Made by a program: the position numbers and the translations under genes
Shown here: one piece after another, positions 26,217 to 35,878 of the stretch
Position numbering within the stretch: position 1 is the first letter of the stretch
How the letters are laid out: each line of letters opens with the position of its first letter
Assembly: GCA_028281865.1 (NCBI GenBank)
Contig: JANQJB010000092.1
Location: 46,802-110,801 of the forward strand
Source of the DNA: Marinagarivorans sp.
GTDB taxonomy: Bacteria > Pseudomonadota > Gammaproteobacteria > Pseudomonadales > Cellvibrionaceae
Reading direction: 5' to 3'
Length of the DNA: 64,000 nucleotides
The notes under the pieces: generated by a model
The model's database searches: none
The model's input: the letters and a program-made list of their open reading frames with translations, nothing else
What the model was told of the DNA's origin: nothing

Positions 26217-26963
26217 ATGAAGAAAATATTGCTTGTTACTGGCGGTAGCCGTGGCATCGGTGCCGCTACTTGTATAGAAGCTGCTAAGCTCGGCTATACG
26301 GTTTGCTTTACTTATCGTTCTAATCAGCATGCAGCCTGTGAGGTTGCTGATCAAGTCAGGCTGCTCGGTGCAGATGTTTATACTTATCCGCTCGATGTAG
26401 CAGATAAATCTGAGGTCGAAGGGCTTTTCACTCAGATCGATAAAAATGTCGGCAGTGTGACACATTTGGTGAACAACGCGGGAGTACTCGAGGTCGGTGA
26501 GCGCTTCGATAACTACTCGACAGAGCGTATTGAACGTGTTTTTGCTGTTAACGTTTATGGCTTGATGCACGTGAGCGCACAGGCTATCAAGCGCATGTCG
26601 CAACACTATGGCGGCAGTGGAGGCGCGATAGTGAATGTTTCCTCAGCGGCGTCGCGAATTGGTGGACCCAAAGAGTTTGTTGATTACGCTGCAACAAAAG
26701 GGGCGGTTGATTCGCTCACGATAGGCCTAGCGAAAGAGTTGGCAGAGGAGGGCGTGCGCGTCAATGCCGTGCGGCCAGGACTTATTGATACTGATATTCA
26801 TGCAAGTGGTGGCGATTCTGAGCGGCCGGAACGCCTTCGAAACTCTGTGCCGATGCAAAGAATAGGTACAGCGATGGAAGTAGCCAATGCAGTGCATTGG
26901 TTATTGTCCGATGAAGCGAGTTTCGTCACGGGGTCGATTCTCGATGTTTCCGGTGGCCGTTAG
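26217..26963 (+). CDS. Short-chain dehydrogenase/reductase, YgfF-like
   Basis: 248 residues from the ATG at 26217; an upstream TTG frame (26196) adds seven residues and no ribosome site. The cofactor motif GGSRGIG (8-14 here), NNAG, and the catalytic YAATK are all present. The sequence resembles E. coli YgfF in its ASGG and PMQRIGTAMEVANAV segments. The substrate is unknown. It precedes the voltage-gated channel gene by 53 bp on the same strand, so a shared transcript is possible. Confidence 0.88.
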   Translation: MKKILLVTGGSRGIGAATCIEAAKLGYTVCFTYRSNQHAACEVADQVRLLGADVYTYPLDVADKSEVEGLFTQIDKNVGSVTHLVNNAGVLEVGERFDNYSTERIERVFAVNVYGLMHVSAQAIKRMSQHYGGSGGAIVNVSSAASRIGGPKEFVDYAATKGAVDSLTIGLAKELAEEGVRVNAVRPGLIDTDIHASGGDSERPERLRNSVPMQRIGTAMEVANAVHWLLSDEASFVTGSILDVSGGR

Positions 26964-27016
26964 CGTATTTCTGATTACTGAGTTAATAGTTCGTGCAGTA
27001 AAAGTTTAGGTGTGTA

Positions 27017-27826
27017 ATGTCTGTGCAAAATCTTGAAGATATTTTTTTTCGAATTCGTTCCAATAAAGTTTTTGAAACCTTTGTAGTGTCAATTATTATT
27101 TTTTCTGCGTTAGTTATTGGTGTTAAAACCTATGAGATTCCTCCTTTAATAGAAGAAGTAGTAGGTGTACTCGATTGGATGATTACTGTCATCTTTTTGG
27201 TAGAGATTATCATTCGTTTTATCGGCGAGCCCAATAAAAAATATTTTTTTAAAAACGGTTGGAACGTGTTCGATACCTTAATTGTGGTTGTCAGTCTTGT
27301 TCCAATTGAAGACAGCGAGCTTGCAATCGTTGGGCGGCTTATTCGAATATTTCGTGTGTTGCGGATGGTCTCAATTATTCCCGAGTTGCGTATATTGTTG
27401 AACTCGTTACTAAAAGCTTTGCCTCAGTTAGCGTATGTCATGTTGTTGATGTTTATTATCTTTTACATATATGCAGCGATCGGCAGCACATTTTTTGCAA
27501 AAGTTGACCCTAAGTTATGGGGAGATATCGCAATTAGTATGCTTACTCTATTTCGCGTAATGACATTTGAGGATTGGACGGATGTCATGTATGCGACGCA
27601 GGAATATTATCCTTTTAGCTGGGTGTTTTATCTTAGTTTTATCTTTTTTACGGCGTTTGCGTTTCTCAATATGATAATTGGAATAGTCGTTAATGTGTTG
27701 GAAAGTGAGAGGCAGAAAATTTCAGAAGTAAAGGACGATGAAAAACACGATCAAGAATTAAGTGAGCTTGCAAGTATCAAGGCGGAACTTACTCAACTAC
27801 GCTTACTGATCGAAAGCAGAAGATAG
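27017..27826 (+). CDS. Bacterial voltage-gated cation channel (NavBac-like)
   Basis: 269 residues with six membrane segments. The S4 voltage sensor has Arg at 107, 110, 113 and 116, each three apart. The pore helix and filter read TFEDWTD (183-189). Classical bacterial sodium channels have TLESWS or TLESWA, so this filter has an Asp at the position of Ser and at the outer position. The S6 (about 204-228) is followed by a charged C-terminal coiled coil (about 232-268) that should drive tetramerisation. The channel is expected in the inner membrane. It may favour sodium or calcium; this cannot be settled by reading. The SDR gene precedes it and a DNAJ-related gene follows by 18 bp. Confidence 0.9.
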   Translation: MSVQNLEDIFFRIRSNKVFETFVVSIIIFSALVIGVKTYEIPPLIEEVVGVLDWMITVIFLVEIIIRFIGEPNKKYFFKNGWNVFDTLIVVVSLVPIEDSELAIVGRLIRIFRVLRMVSIIPELRILLNSLLKALPQLAYVMLLMFIIFYIYAAIGSTFFAKVDPKLWGDIAISMLTLFRVMTFEDWTDVMYATQEYYPFSWVFYLSFIFFTAFAFLNMIIGIVVNVLESERQKISEVKDDEKHDQELSELASIKAELTQLRLLIESRR

Positions 27827-27844
27827 GAGAGAAAGTTAAAGTGT

Positions 27845-28468
27845 ATGCCTGAGTTTGGCCGAGAAATATTTCGGGGTATAGAGACACTGCTCGAAAGCAC
27901 GGTAACGTGCAAACAATACGATATTATTCAATATTTAGAAAAAATGGGAGTGTTCGCAGAATTTGGGCAGGACAGTGCTAATGTGCAACTGTATAAAAAA
28001 AATTTTGTAGCCATGCATATTTTGTATTCGTTAAAAAAGACTTTTGCGGAGCGTGGCAGACTATTAAAAGTAAGTCCAATATTGATCGAACTTGAAGATT
28101 TTGCGACTGCGGATAGCTCAACATCATTAGATTCAGCGATGCCAATAGATGCCGCCGTTCAGGAGGTCCGTGATAACGCGCTTGCTGACTATTATTTGAA
28201 TTGGGAGCATTACGATCAAGCTAACGAAGAAACTGTAACTTTATTGCTGGATCAATTTTGGGATAAATACTTTGCCCTCGATAAACGCGAGCAGGCTCTT
28301 GCATGTTTGCAGCTCGAGCAAGATGCGGATTGGGCAACTATTCAAATGACTTATCGCAAGAAAATTGCGCAGTTGCACCCTGACAAAGGCGGTAATAGCC
28401 AGGAGTTTATTGCGGTTAGAGATGCTTATTTACTGCTCAAAACTTTTTATGCAGAAAGGTCGAACTAA
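27845..28468 (+). CDS. DNAJ-related J-domain protein
   Basis: 207 residues. The N-terminal 120 residues match the DNAJ-related domain of gammaproteobacteria, and the C-terminal 60 residues form a J domain with the HPD motif (AQLHPDKGGNSQEF) that stimulates Hsp70 ATPase. No Gly/Phe region or zinc-finger domain, so it is a specialised co-chaperone. It is likely to work with DnaK, in the cytoplasm. Same strand and 18 bp after the channel gene; a functional tie is not known. Confidence 0.85.
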   Translation: MPEFGREIFRGIETLLESTVTCKQYDIIQYLEKMGVFAEFGQDSANVQLYKKNFVAMHILYSLKKTFAERGRLLKVSPILIELEDFATADSSTSLDSAMPIDAAVQEVRDNALADYYLNWEHYDQANEETVTLLLDQFWDKYFALDKREQALACLQLEQDADWATIQMTYRKKIAQLHPDKGGNSQEFIAVRDAYLLLKTFYAERSN

Positions 28469-28526
28469 TTAAATCTGACGACTAACAATACTTGTTACTC
28501 TGATCAAGTATCATTGTTTACAGAGT

Positions 28527-31500
28527 CTATTCGTTGCTTAGGCGTTTTTGTATATTATTTGCTTCGCGAAATGCAATGAGATTGGTTAAGTGAATATGCA
28601 CGCGCGCAAGAATTTCTTTTTTCTTAACGGGTTTGTTAACAAAATCGTTGCCGCCCGCGCTAAAACTCTGCGCTAAGTCGCAATCGAAATCTTTAGCTGT
28701 CAAGAAAATTATCGGTAAATACTGACGCGAACGAAATTTCCGAATTTCTTCGCAGCATTGGTATCCAGTCATATTTGGCATCATGACATCGAGTATAACT
28801 AAGTCGATACTAGTGTCTTCGCGCAATATTTTTAGAGCTTCAGGGCCATTGTCAGCTTCGATAACAGTGTATTGGCATAGGCCGAGAATCCCGAGTAATA
28901 CCATGCGATTTACAGGGTCATCATCGACAATAAGAATAGTATAATCACTCGCGTTTTCGAGTTTTGGCAATTCTGCAGAAACGTCCTTTGGTGTTTCAAA
29001 GCTACTATTGATAATAGCTTTGTTTGTTGGACGGTCGATTGGATTCTTAGAATTTTGCGCATCGGATTTTGCATCCGCTGTTATTGCGATTTTTCTAGCA
29101 TTATCGTTGCTCGCTTGTGAGCTGCCGGGTTTCTTGACATCGAGCATGAGCGAAGTTTGATTTTGACTGTCCTGTTCACGCGATGGGATGGTGAAACTGA
29201 ATTTTGAACCCTCCCCGGGAATAGAGCTCACATTGACTGTTCCGCCATGTAGCTCAACGAGCTCTTTGGTTATCGTCAAACCTAAGCCGGTTCCACCGTA
29301 TTCTCGAGCGTCTGAAGTTTCAATTTGGTTAAATGATTCAAATATAGCGTCTGCTTGAGATGCGGGTATGCCAATTCCCGTATCTTCGATTTCAATTAAG
29401 AGTCCATCAGCGCAGTCCACACAAGAAACTTTGACATGGCCTTTATCAGTGTATTTAATCGCATTACCAACCAAATTGACCATAATTTGCTGTAAACGAT
29501 TTTCGTCAGCATAGACAATACAGCTTTCGTGCGGAATTTCGTTAATTAAATCGATTTGTTTTTTGCCAACTAAAGGGTTTAACAACATGATGACAGTGTC
29601 GGTAATAGTAAATAGGTCAACATCTGATTTTTTTAAACCAAGTTTACGGTCGCCTAGTTTGGATAAATCCAAAATATCGTTGATTAAACTAGCGAGTCGC
29701 TGACTGCTTGATACAATCATTCTTAGGTGGTAGCGAGATTGTTCGTCAAGGTTATTCGACTGATTTTCGACAAGAGATTCTGCCAGACCAATTATCCCAT
29801 TTAATGGCGTTCGCAATTCATGTGAGGTATTTGCTAAAAACGCATCCTTCATTCTATCGATTTGTATTAATTGCGCGTTTACCGAGCGTTCTTTTTCCAG
29901 CTCTACACGTTTCATTTGGTTGCGAATAATCGAATACGCGACAAGCAGTGATGCCAATATATAGAGTAGATACGCCCACCATGTTTTCCATGGAGGAGGT
30001 GAAATTATTACGTCAATCGAAGCTCCAGTTTCGTTCCATATTCCGTCGGAATTTGCGCCCTTTACAATGAATTTATAATGTCCTGGATCGATATTCGTGT
30101 ACACAGCCGAGTGACTATTGCCGACATAATTCCACTCCTTATCGAATCCTTTTAAGATATAAGCATATTGATTTTTAACGGAAGAACGATAGCTAAGAGC
30201 GGCAAATTCAAATGAAAATACGCCGTGTTTATGATTAAGATTTAACTGCTTAGTATTTGTAATGCTATCTTTTAATGGCGAATTTTCGGTATTGGGTGTA
30301 ATAATTTTGTTAAATATTCTAAATTCAGTTAGTGCAATTGGTGGAGGGGACGATGCTCCGATAAGCGTTTGCGGGTCAAAAATTGTAATGCCTTCGGTGG
30401 ACCCTAAATAAAGTCGTCCTGCAGAATCTTTAAAACTGGCATTTCGATTATGGTTATTGCCGACTAAGCCGTGACTTTTTTCAAACGTTTTAATTTTTAG
30501 ATCCCTGGGAGATATACGCGCTATCCCTTTGTCTGTGGTAATCCAAATATCTTTGTTATTATCTTCGATGATGCTTGCGACCGATACGGATGGCAGGCCG
30601 TTTTCTTTGCCGAGCCGGCTAAAACGGTCAGTATTGGGGTCGTATATGTTAAGTCCTCCGCCTTGCGTTCCGATCCAAATGCGTTTATCGCTCGCTTCAA
30701 AAAGGGAGACAATACGATTGTTGCTAATACTTTGCGGGTCGCCGGCATCGTAGCGATAGTGAACAAAAGTCTTCGATTTTTTTTCCATTTTATCCAGACC
30801 ATCGAGTGTCCCAACCCATATATTTCCGCGCGAATCTTCCATCATCGTCCAAACAAATGGATTGCTAATTTGTTTTTCGTCAGGCCATTCGGCTTGCGGG
30901 AAATGATAAAAATCGTCGCTTTCCCGACGATAAAGGCTTAATCCACCTCTTTCAGAGCCAACCCAAAGGTTGTTATCTTGGTCGTGTAAAATGCTCCAAA
31001 TAAATTGGCTTGGTAGGGAATGAGGATCGTTTGGGTCGGGAAAATAATTGTAAAAACGCTCAGTTTTTCGATCAAAGCGATGTAAGCCTCCGGACCAAGT
31101 CCCCACCCATAACTGACCTTCAGCGTCCTCCTCAACTGATAGCACAGCATTAAACTTTAATCCAAAAGGGTTCTCGGGGTTGGCCAAGTAGCGTTTAAAC
31201 GTTTTAGCCTTTGGGTCATAACGATTTAATCCGCCCTCAGTGGCTATCCATATCATGCCATCACGCGTTTCGGTGATATCCGTTATTGAGCTATTTGATA
31301 AGGTATTGGTGTCATCAGGCCTAAAACTTAGATGCTCAAATAATGTGGAAGACCGGTCGTAAAAATTAACACCGACCGGAAATGTACCGATCCATAAATC
31401 TCCTTGGCGATCTTCATAAATACTACGTACTTTATTTGAACTTATGCTGTTGTCATCGTATGCGTTGTGACGAAAGTGCTCAAAATCGTCTGTATCTTCG

Positions 31501-32567
31501 CGATAGCGAGCCAAGCCTCCGTGGTCTGTCGCAAACCAGAGGTTATCGAAACTATCTTCAAAAATATTCCAAATGGTGTTGCTGCCCAACGAGTGTTTAT
31601 TGCTTGGAACATGTAAGTAATTCGTGAAATTTTCCGAGCCTATGTCCATGCGGCTGACACCGCCGCCGAGTGAGCCGAGCCAAAGTTGATTGTGCTTATC
31701 TTGCGTAATTGCAACGATATTGTCGTGCACCAGAGAGTTTGGGTTCAAGGGGTTGTGTTGAAAGCGCTTAAACTGCTTGTTTTTGCGGTCAAAGCGCACC
31801 AGGCCCTTGTTGTCGAGCCCAAGCCAAACGACGCCATCGTCATCGATGAAAACTTTGCGAACGGTATTGCTCGTCAAGCTATTTTCGTCTTGCGGATTAT
31901 GACTATAGTTAGTGAAAGTATCGCGTTTGGCGTTGAGTATCGATAAACCTCCGTCAGTTGCAATATAAAGATTATTCTCGCCATCGACTAATAAGCTGCG
32001 TATTGAATTGTTGGGTAAAGAATTGGGGTTCAACTGGTCGGAATAGGTATTCACAAAGCTATCAGTGCTGCTTTCGTAGCGCGATAATCCGTCGGATGTT
32101 GCAAACCAGACTTCATTATCGTGATCAATTTTGATATCCCAAATTGCGTTACTAGCTATCGTTGAGGGATCGTGAATATTGTGCTGATATATTTTTACCG
32201 CGTGTCCGTCATAACGAGCGACGCCTTTTTCACCCCCAAACCAGATAAAACCATCTTTATCCTGGGCGGTCACGTGCACCGTGTTGATAATCTCGCCGCC
32301 GTCTTTTCCCTCCCCATTCAGTAGGCGTTGAAAACGAATATTTGAAGCCTGGACAAGCGAAGAAAGGCACAGAAAGAGAATAATAAAAGAGGCACTGTTG
32401 ATGTACGAACATAAGCGAGTTTGTTGGCGCAACAGACGGATTAAATATGACACCGACGTTGCTTTATTTTGTTCTAAAGCCCGGCGATCTACTATTACTC
32501 CATTGCGACAACATGTTGACGATGAACGATAAATAATGTTCAAGTTACTATCTACCTGATGGAACAT
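28527..32567 (-). CDS. Hybrid two-component sensor kinase with two-component-regulator propellers
   Basis: 1346 residues from the ATG at 32567, preceded by AGAGA; a TTG at 32573 adds two residues. After a membrane segment (about 57-77) come many Reg_prop beta-propeller repeats (about 98-740; for example DGFIWFGGEKGVARYDG), then a Y_Y_Y domain (about 785-850), a second membrane helix (about 861-883), a coiled coil, HisKA with SHELRTPLNG (about 915), HATPase (about 1020-1125, NAIKYTDKGHV and GTGLGL motifs) and a receiver domain (about 1210-1335, LVILDVMMPN). The layout equals Bacteroidetes-type HTCS sensors for polysaccharides, but without the final AraC DNA-binding domain. The output must therefore pass to another protein. 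No partner response regulator lies beside it. Confidence 0.92.
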   Translation of the reverse strand: MFHQVDSNLNIIYRSSSTCCRNGVIVDRRALEQNKATSVSYLIRLLRQQTRLCSYINSASFIILFLCLSSLVQASNIRFQRLLNGEGKDGGEIINTVHVTAQDKDGFIWFGGEKGVARYDGHAVKIYQHNIHDPSTIASNAIWDIKIDHDNEVWFATSDGLSRYESSTDSFVNTYSDQLNPNSLPNNSIRSLLVDGENNLYIATDGGLSILNAKRDTFTNYSHNPQDENSLTSNTVRKVFIDDDGVVWLGLDNKGLVRFDRKNKQFKRFQHNPLNPNSLVHDNIVAITQDKHNQLWLGSLGGGVSRMDIGSENFTNYLHVPSNKHSLGSNTIWNIFEDSFDNLWFATDHGGLARYREDTDDFEHFRHNAYDDNSISSNKVRSIYEDRQGDLWIGTFPVGVNFYDRSSTLFEHLSFRPDDTNTLSNSSITDITETRDGMIWIATEGGLNRYDPKAKTFKRYLANPENPFGLKFNAVLSVEEDAEGQLWVGTWSGGLHRFDRKTERFYNYFPDPNDPHSLPSQFIWSILHDQDNNLWVGSERGGLSLYRRESDDFYHFPQAEWPDEKQISNPFVWTMMEDSRGNIWVGTLDGLDKMEKKSKTFVHYRYDAGDPQSISNNRIVSLFEASDKRIWIGTQGGGLNIYDPNTDRFSRLGKENGLPSVSVASIIEDNNKDIWITTDKGIARISPRDLKIKTFEKSHGLVGNNHNRNASFKDSAGRLYLGSTEGITIFDPQTLIGASSPPPIALTEFRIFNKIITPNTENSPLKDSITNTKQLNLNHKHGVFSFEFAALSYRSSVKNQYAYILKGFDKEWNYVGNSHSAVYTNIDPGHYKFIVKGANSDGIWNETGASIDVIISPPPWKTWWAYLLYILASLLVAYSIIRNQMKRVELEKERSVNAQLIQIDRMKDAFLANTSHELRTPLNGIIGLAESLVENQSNNLDEQSRYHLRMIVSSSQRLASLINDILDLSKLGDRKLGLKKSDVDLFTITDTVIMLLNPLVGKKQIDLINEIPHESCIVYADENRLQQIMVNLVGNAIKYTDKGHVKVSCVDCADGLLIEIEDTGIGIPASQADAIFESFNQIETSDAREYGGTGLGLTITKELVELHGGTVNVSSIPGEGSKFSFTIPSREQDSQNQTSLMLDVKKPGSSQASNDNARKIAITADAKSDAQNSKNPIDRPTNKAIINSSFETPKDVSAELPKLENASDYTILIVDDDPVNRMVLLGILGLCQYTVIEADNGPEALKILREDTSIDLVILDVMMPNMTGYQCCEEIRKFRSRQYLPIIFLTAKDFDCDLAQSFSAGGNDFVNKPVKKKEILARVHIHLTNLIAFREANNIQKRLSNE

Positions 32568-32774
32568 TTTCAATTCTCTGATTGCAGTATAGCAAGCGGT
32601 ATTGGCGGCAATTGATTCCTCGTGCTAACAAGAAGATTTTGGTGACAAACACGGTTTTTATGGTGACGAGTAACACTAAATTTTTTAATGTTATTATTGG
32701 TGCCCGCATATGTTTTTGCGCGCGAACGAGTGCTTTTTTTTACACTTATTTCAACAGGTTGTTTCAGAAATTTG

Positions 32775-33767
32775 ATGCATAGTTCTGGCCGAATTCGACT
32801 ATTTTTGCTGTTATTTCTGTCCTTGGTTGGAGCTGATTCACTGGCGTGGTCTAGCCGCGGGCATGCCCAATTAACGCAATTGGCATTTGAAAGCTTGAGC
32901 GAGCAGCAACGAGCGCATTTCACATCGATAGTAAACGTATGGATTAAGCGAAAGCCCAAGGGCCTAAAAGCCATGCAACAGCGCTATCCGCACTATGATC
33001 CTGTAGCGCTGCTGTCAATCTGGCCAGATCGTATACGTGATATGCCGATCAACGCCGTTATGCGTCGCTACGCTGTTGGCCGTGTACCCGAGCCGCTATC
33101 GGCTTTTGCAAAACATAAAAGTAGTGATTGGCACTACGTAAATGGGCATTATTGGGACAAAGAACGCCGTCAATTGCTTCCTGCTTCAGAAAAGCCTGGT
33201 GGGTGCCCGCCGGAGCGCTCGGGAAATCTCGATCGAGTTTGGCCACTGCTAATAGCCGCTTATCAGCAAGAACGCGCCGCGAGCACCCGTGCCGTGTTGC
33301 TCGGATTTATTTTACATCTCGCAGCTGATGCGTATCAGCCATTGCATGTTATTGCGGGGCTCGATCTTGGGTGTCGAAGCGATTTGGGAGGCAATAAGCA
33401 TTGCTTACTGAAAAATGTGAGAGGAAAACGCTGTGAAGATAATCTGCACCGTTTGTGGGATAGTGGCTTTGGTGAATTTAATCGGCCAATCGACGTCGTT
33501 TTAACCGAAATACAGCTGCGACTCGCACAGCAAAAAACGAAGAGTCGCTTAAAATCCTTGTCTCACAAAATACCATCGCCCGCTGATTGGCGCAGTGATT
33601 TGTTAAATGTTATTCCCAGCGTTTATCCGGCTAAAAGCGATTCTACCCAGTCAACTGAATATGTTAAAAAAGCGAAAAGCATTAGCCACCAATTAACAAT
33701 TCGTTGTGTCGAGCGAATGGTAGAGTTGTTCGAGGCATTGTATCAAGCTGATCAAGTGAGGAAATAG
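32775..33767 (+). CDS. S1/P1-type nuclease, secreted
   Basis: 331 residues from the ATG at 32775; a longer frame from 32688 gives an unlikely N-terminus. The signal peptide (MHSSGRIRLFLLLFLSLVGA and on) should be cut before the Trp of WSSRGH. In S1/P1 enzymes the mature N-terminal Trp binds zinc, which supports this start. Other zinc and substrate motifs: WPDRIR, DWHYVNGHYW, GFILHLAADAYQPLHV, and NLHRLWDSG. These enzymes cut single-stranded DNA and RNA and act outside the cytoplasm. It is divergent from the large sensor kinase and 6 bp before the SDR gene. Confidence 0.9.
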   Translation: MHSSGRIRLFLLLFLSLVGADSLAWSSRGHAQLTQLAFESLSEQQRAHFTSIVNVWIKRKPKGLKAMQQRYPHYDPVALLSIWPDRIRDMPINAVMRRYAVGRVPEPLSAFAKHKSSDWHYVNGHYWDKERRQLLPASEKPGGCPPERSGNLDRVWPLLIAAYQQERAASTRAVLLGFILHLAADAYQPLHVIAGLDLGCRSDLGGNKHCLLKNVRGKRCEDNLHRLWDSGFGEFNRPIDVVLTEIQLRLAQQKTKSRLKSLSHKIPSPADWRSDLLNVIPSVYPAKSDSTQSTEYVKKAKSISHQLTIRCVERMVELFEALYQADQVRK

Positions 33768-33773
33768 AATTGC

Positions 33774-34610
33774 ATGTCTAAAGCAATTTTAATTAGTGGT
33801 TGTTCAACGGGTATAGGTTTAAAAACTGCCGAAGTTTTGCAGGCGCGAGGTTACCAAGTAATCGCGTCGTGTCGTCGCGAGAACGATATTGAAAAGTTAA
33901 AAGCAGGTGGACTCAAACATGTGATTCAATTAGATGTTGCGTGTTCGGCATCTATTGATAGCGCTATTGAAACTACGCTTTCTCTGTGCGATGGAAAATT
34001 ATTTGCATTGTTCAATAACGCTGGTTTTGGTCAGCCAGGTGCGCTTGAGGATGTTAGCCGAGAGGCGTTAAGGCAGCAATTTGAAACAAATGTATTTGGC
34101 CTTCACGAGCTGACACAAAAATTGATTCCGACTTTTTTACGTCAGGATGATGCAAGGGTTATTCAGAACAGTTCTATTCTGGGTTTTTTAGGCATGTCTG
34201 GCCGAGGTGCTTATTGCGCAAGTAAATATGCCTTGGAAGGTTTAACCGATGTTATGCGATTAGAGCTGCGAAATACACCAATTAAAATAAGTTTAATAGA
34301 ACCTGGGCCCATTTTAAGTAATTTTCGAAACAATTCTTTGCGTGTTTTAAAGCAAAATATCGATATTGAAAATAGTCGCCATCGTGAATTGTACGAAACT
34401 GCTATCACACGTATGGAAACCGAAGGGCCGGCTGTGCCATTTACGCTTCCGCCAGAAGCAGTGACGAAACGGGTTATTCGCATACTGGAAAGTCGCAACC
34501 CAAAGCCGCGCTATTACGTCACAACGCCAACATATGTTTTGGCGGCAATAAAACGTTTACTACCGCATCGCGCTTTTAGCTCTGTGGTAGGTAAGTTAGA
34601 AAAAGTGTAA
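33774..34610 (+). CDS. Short-chain dehydrogenase/reductase
   Basis: 278 residues. SGCSTGIG is the cofactor loop, NNAGF is present, and the catalytic tetrad includes SSI and YCASK. Good ribosome site AGGAAA before the ATG. The C-terminal part contains VTTPTYVLAAIKRLLPHRAF, typical of cyclohexanone-dehydrogenase-like SDR. The substrate is unknown. It is probably co-transcribed with the nuclease gene, which ends 6 bp upstream; a functional link is not apparent. Confidence 0.88.
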   Translation: MSKAILISGCSTGIGLKTAEVLQARGYQVIASCRRENDIEKLKAGGLKHVIQLDVACSASIDSAIETTLSLCDGKLFALFNNAGFGQPGALEDVSREALRQQFETNVFGLHELTQKLIPTFLRQDDARVIQNSSILGFLGMSGRGAYCASKYALEGLTDVMRLELRNTPIKISLIEPGPILSNFRNNSLRVLKQNIDIENSRHRELYETAITRMETEGPAVPFTLPPEAVTKRVIRILESRNPKPRYYVTTPTYVLAAIKRLLPHRAFSSVVGKLEKV

Positions 34611-34655
34611 TTAATCCTAGCTTTGACGTGCAATTTGTTGATTTTGGGCGACTTG

Positions 34656-35054
34656 TTATTTTCGTGTAGGTAAGCGAATAAGATAAAACGAAACACCACA
34701 GCCGATCCCTATAAGAATTAAGCTTAGCCAAATTTTTTTAATCACAATCATCGATATTATTAAACTGATCCAAATGACAATAATGGCGCGGGTTTTTATT
34801 TTAACTGGGATACCATCGCCATCTTGCCAATACCTAATGACAGGACCAAAACGAGGGTGATGTATTAACCAACTATGCCAGCGCTTAGAAGCTATTGAAA
34901 AACTCCAGGCGCTGACCAACCAAAGAGGCACAGTCGGTAGTAGAGGTAAGAAAATGCCTGCGAATCCCAGTGCGAGGCAAAACCAGCCGAGTAAGAGGAA
35001 TGCAATTTTTTTTATTGGCGCGGTGCTTTCATTGTTGTTTTTTTCTTGTATCAC
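34656..35054 (-). CDS. DUF454 (YbaN-like) inner-membrane protein
   Basis: 132 residues from a GTG at 35054. Two to three membrane helices. AFLLLGWFCLALGFAGIFLP and the WLIHHPRFGPVIRYWQ segment are typical of the YbaN/DUF454 family, which has no assigned activity to my knowledge. The start overlaps the end of the upstream gene (35029-35577) by 26 bp in another frame, so translational coupling is likely. Confidence 0.85.
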   Translation of the reverse strand: MIQEKNNNESTAPIKKIAFLLLGWFCLALGFAGIFLPLLPTVPLWLVSAWSFSIASKRWHSWLIHHPRFGPVIRYWQDGDGIPVKIKTRAIIVIWISLIISMIVIKKIWLSLILIGIGCGVSFYLIRLPTRK

Positions 35055-35577
35055 TGACGGAGTACGGTGTTCTTGGGAGCGTTTCGAATATTAGATTATA
35101 GCCTTTTTCGTATACACGCTGTACGTCTGGTTTTACACCTGCTTCAATACGTCTCGACAACATTGTTACAGGAAATATGCAGTCGTTCGTGCGGCGACGA
35201 CAAACTGCGCGGCTTCGCCCGGCTTCATCTTCGTATACCCGCCATTCTAAGTTAAGCTCTTTGACATAAATATCGCCAATAATCACTCCTAAAGCTTGAA
35301 GTTGCTGCTTATGTGTACGCTTTATAAGTTCATCATCAACCAGGCGTTGCAGCAAGCCAAGATCAGACTTTTCTCCACGAATGGGTCTGGCGAAGTATTC
35401 GCGAGTCAAAAGATCAACTGATTTACGCTGGCGTTCTAAATGTTTTTCATCTATCCAAGTCAATTCTTGAATCTTAGCACCTGCGGCAGATAAATTTGTA
35501 CTTGCTAATAATAGAAAGGTTGTAGCGAAGCATTGCAGCTTTTTCAAGTGGAATGGGCATATAGACATCGATAACAT
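35029..35577 (-). CDS. DUF3806-like secreted protein
   Basis: 182 residues from the ATG at 35577. A TTG start at 35622 is possible but adds a basic tail before the signal peptide. The signal peptide ends in STNLSAAG, followed by a domain that resembles DUF3806: IDEKHLERQRKSVDLLTREY, LQRLVDDELI, and LGVIIGDIYVKELNLEWRVYED. The role is unknown. The stop overlaps the start region of the YbaN-like gene downstream. Start choice is uncertain. Confidence 0.7.
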   Translation of the reverse strand: MLSMSICPFHLKKLQCFATTFLLLASTNLSAAGAKIQELTWIDEKHLERQRKSVDLLTREYFARPIRGEKSDLGLLQRLVDDELIKRTHKQQLQALGVIIGDIYVKELNLEWRVYEDEAGRSRAVCRRRTNDCIFPVTMLSRRIEAGVKPDVQRVYEKGYNLIFETLPRTPYSVSDTRKKQQ

Positions 35578-35878
35578 GGCCGATCGTTTTACTCGTTTGT
35601 TTGGGTAGTACGGAACAGGCAAATATTAGGGTTTAATAGACAGCACAATGTGTTAATTACAGCACACGAGTGCACTGTCGTGGGCCTACAGATTTAGTAG
35701 TATACTCTTTAGCGTGAGGTAACGGTATAGTAACTTTCCTGCTGTGCGACACCTAACATTTATACGATTGCGCATAGTGCTTGTTGCGGTTGACTGCAAG
35801 CGCAGTCGGCGTTAAACAAGCACGGTTAGTATCAAACGTATGTAAATGCAGCGAGAAACGAATGGCTGAGGTGAGTAT

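Noticed and set aside
28488..28511. ATACTTG/CAAGTAT hairpin between the J-domain gene and the sensor kinase
   Set aside because: Only seven base pairs, AT-rich and without a T-run, too weak to call a terminator.
32570..32974. 134-codon minus-strand frame overlapping the nuclease gene start
   Set aside because: It is antisense to the signal-peptide region of the S1/P1 nuclease and has no family features.
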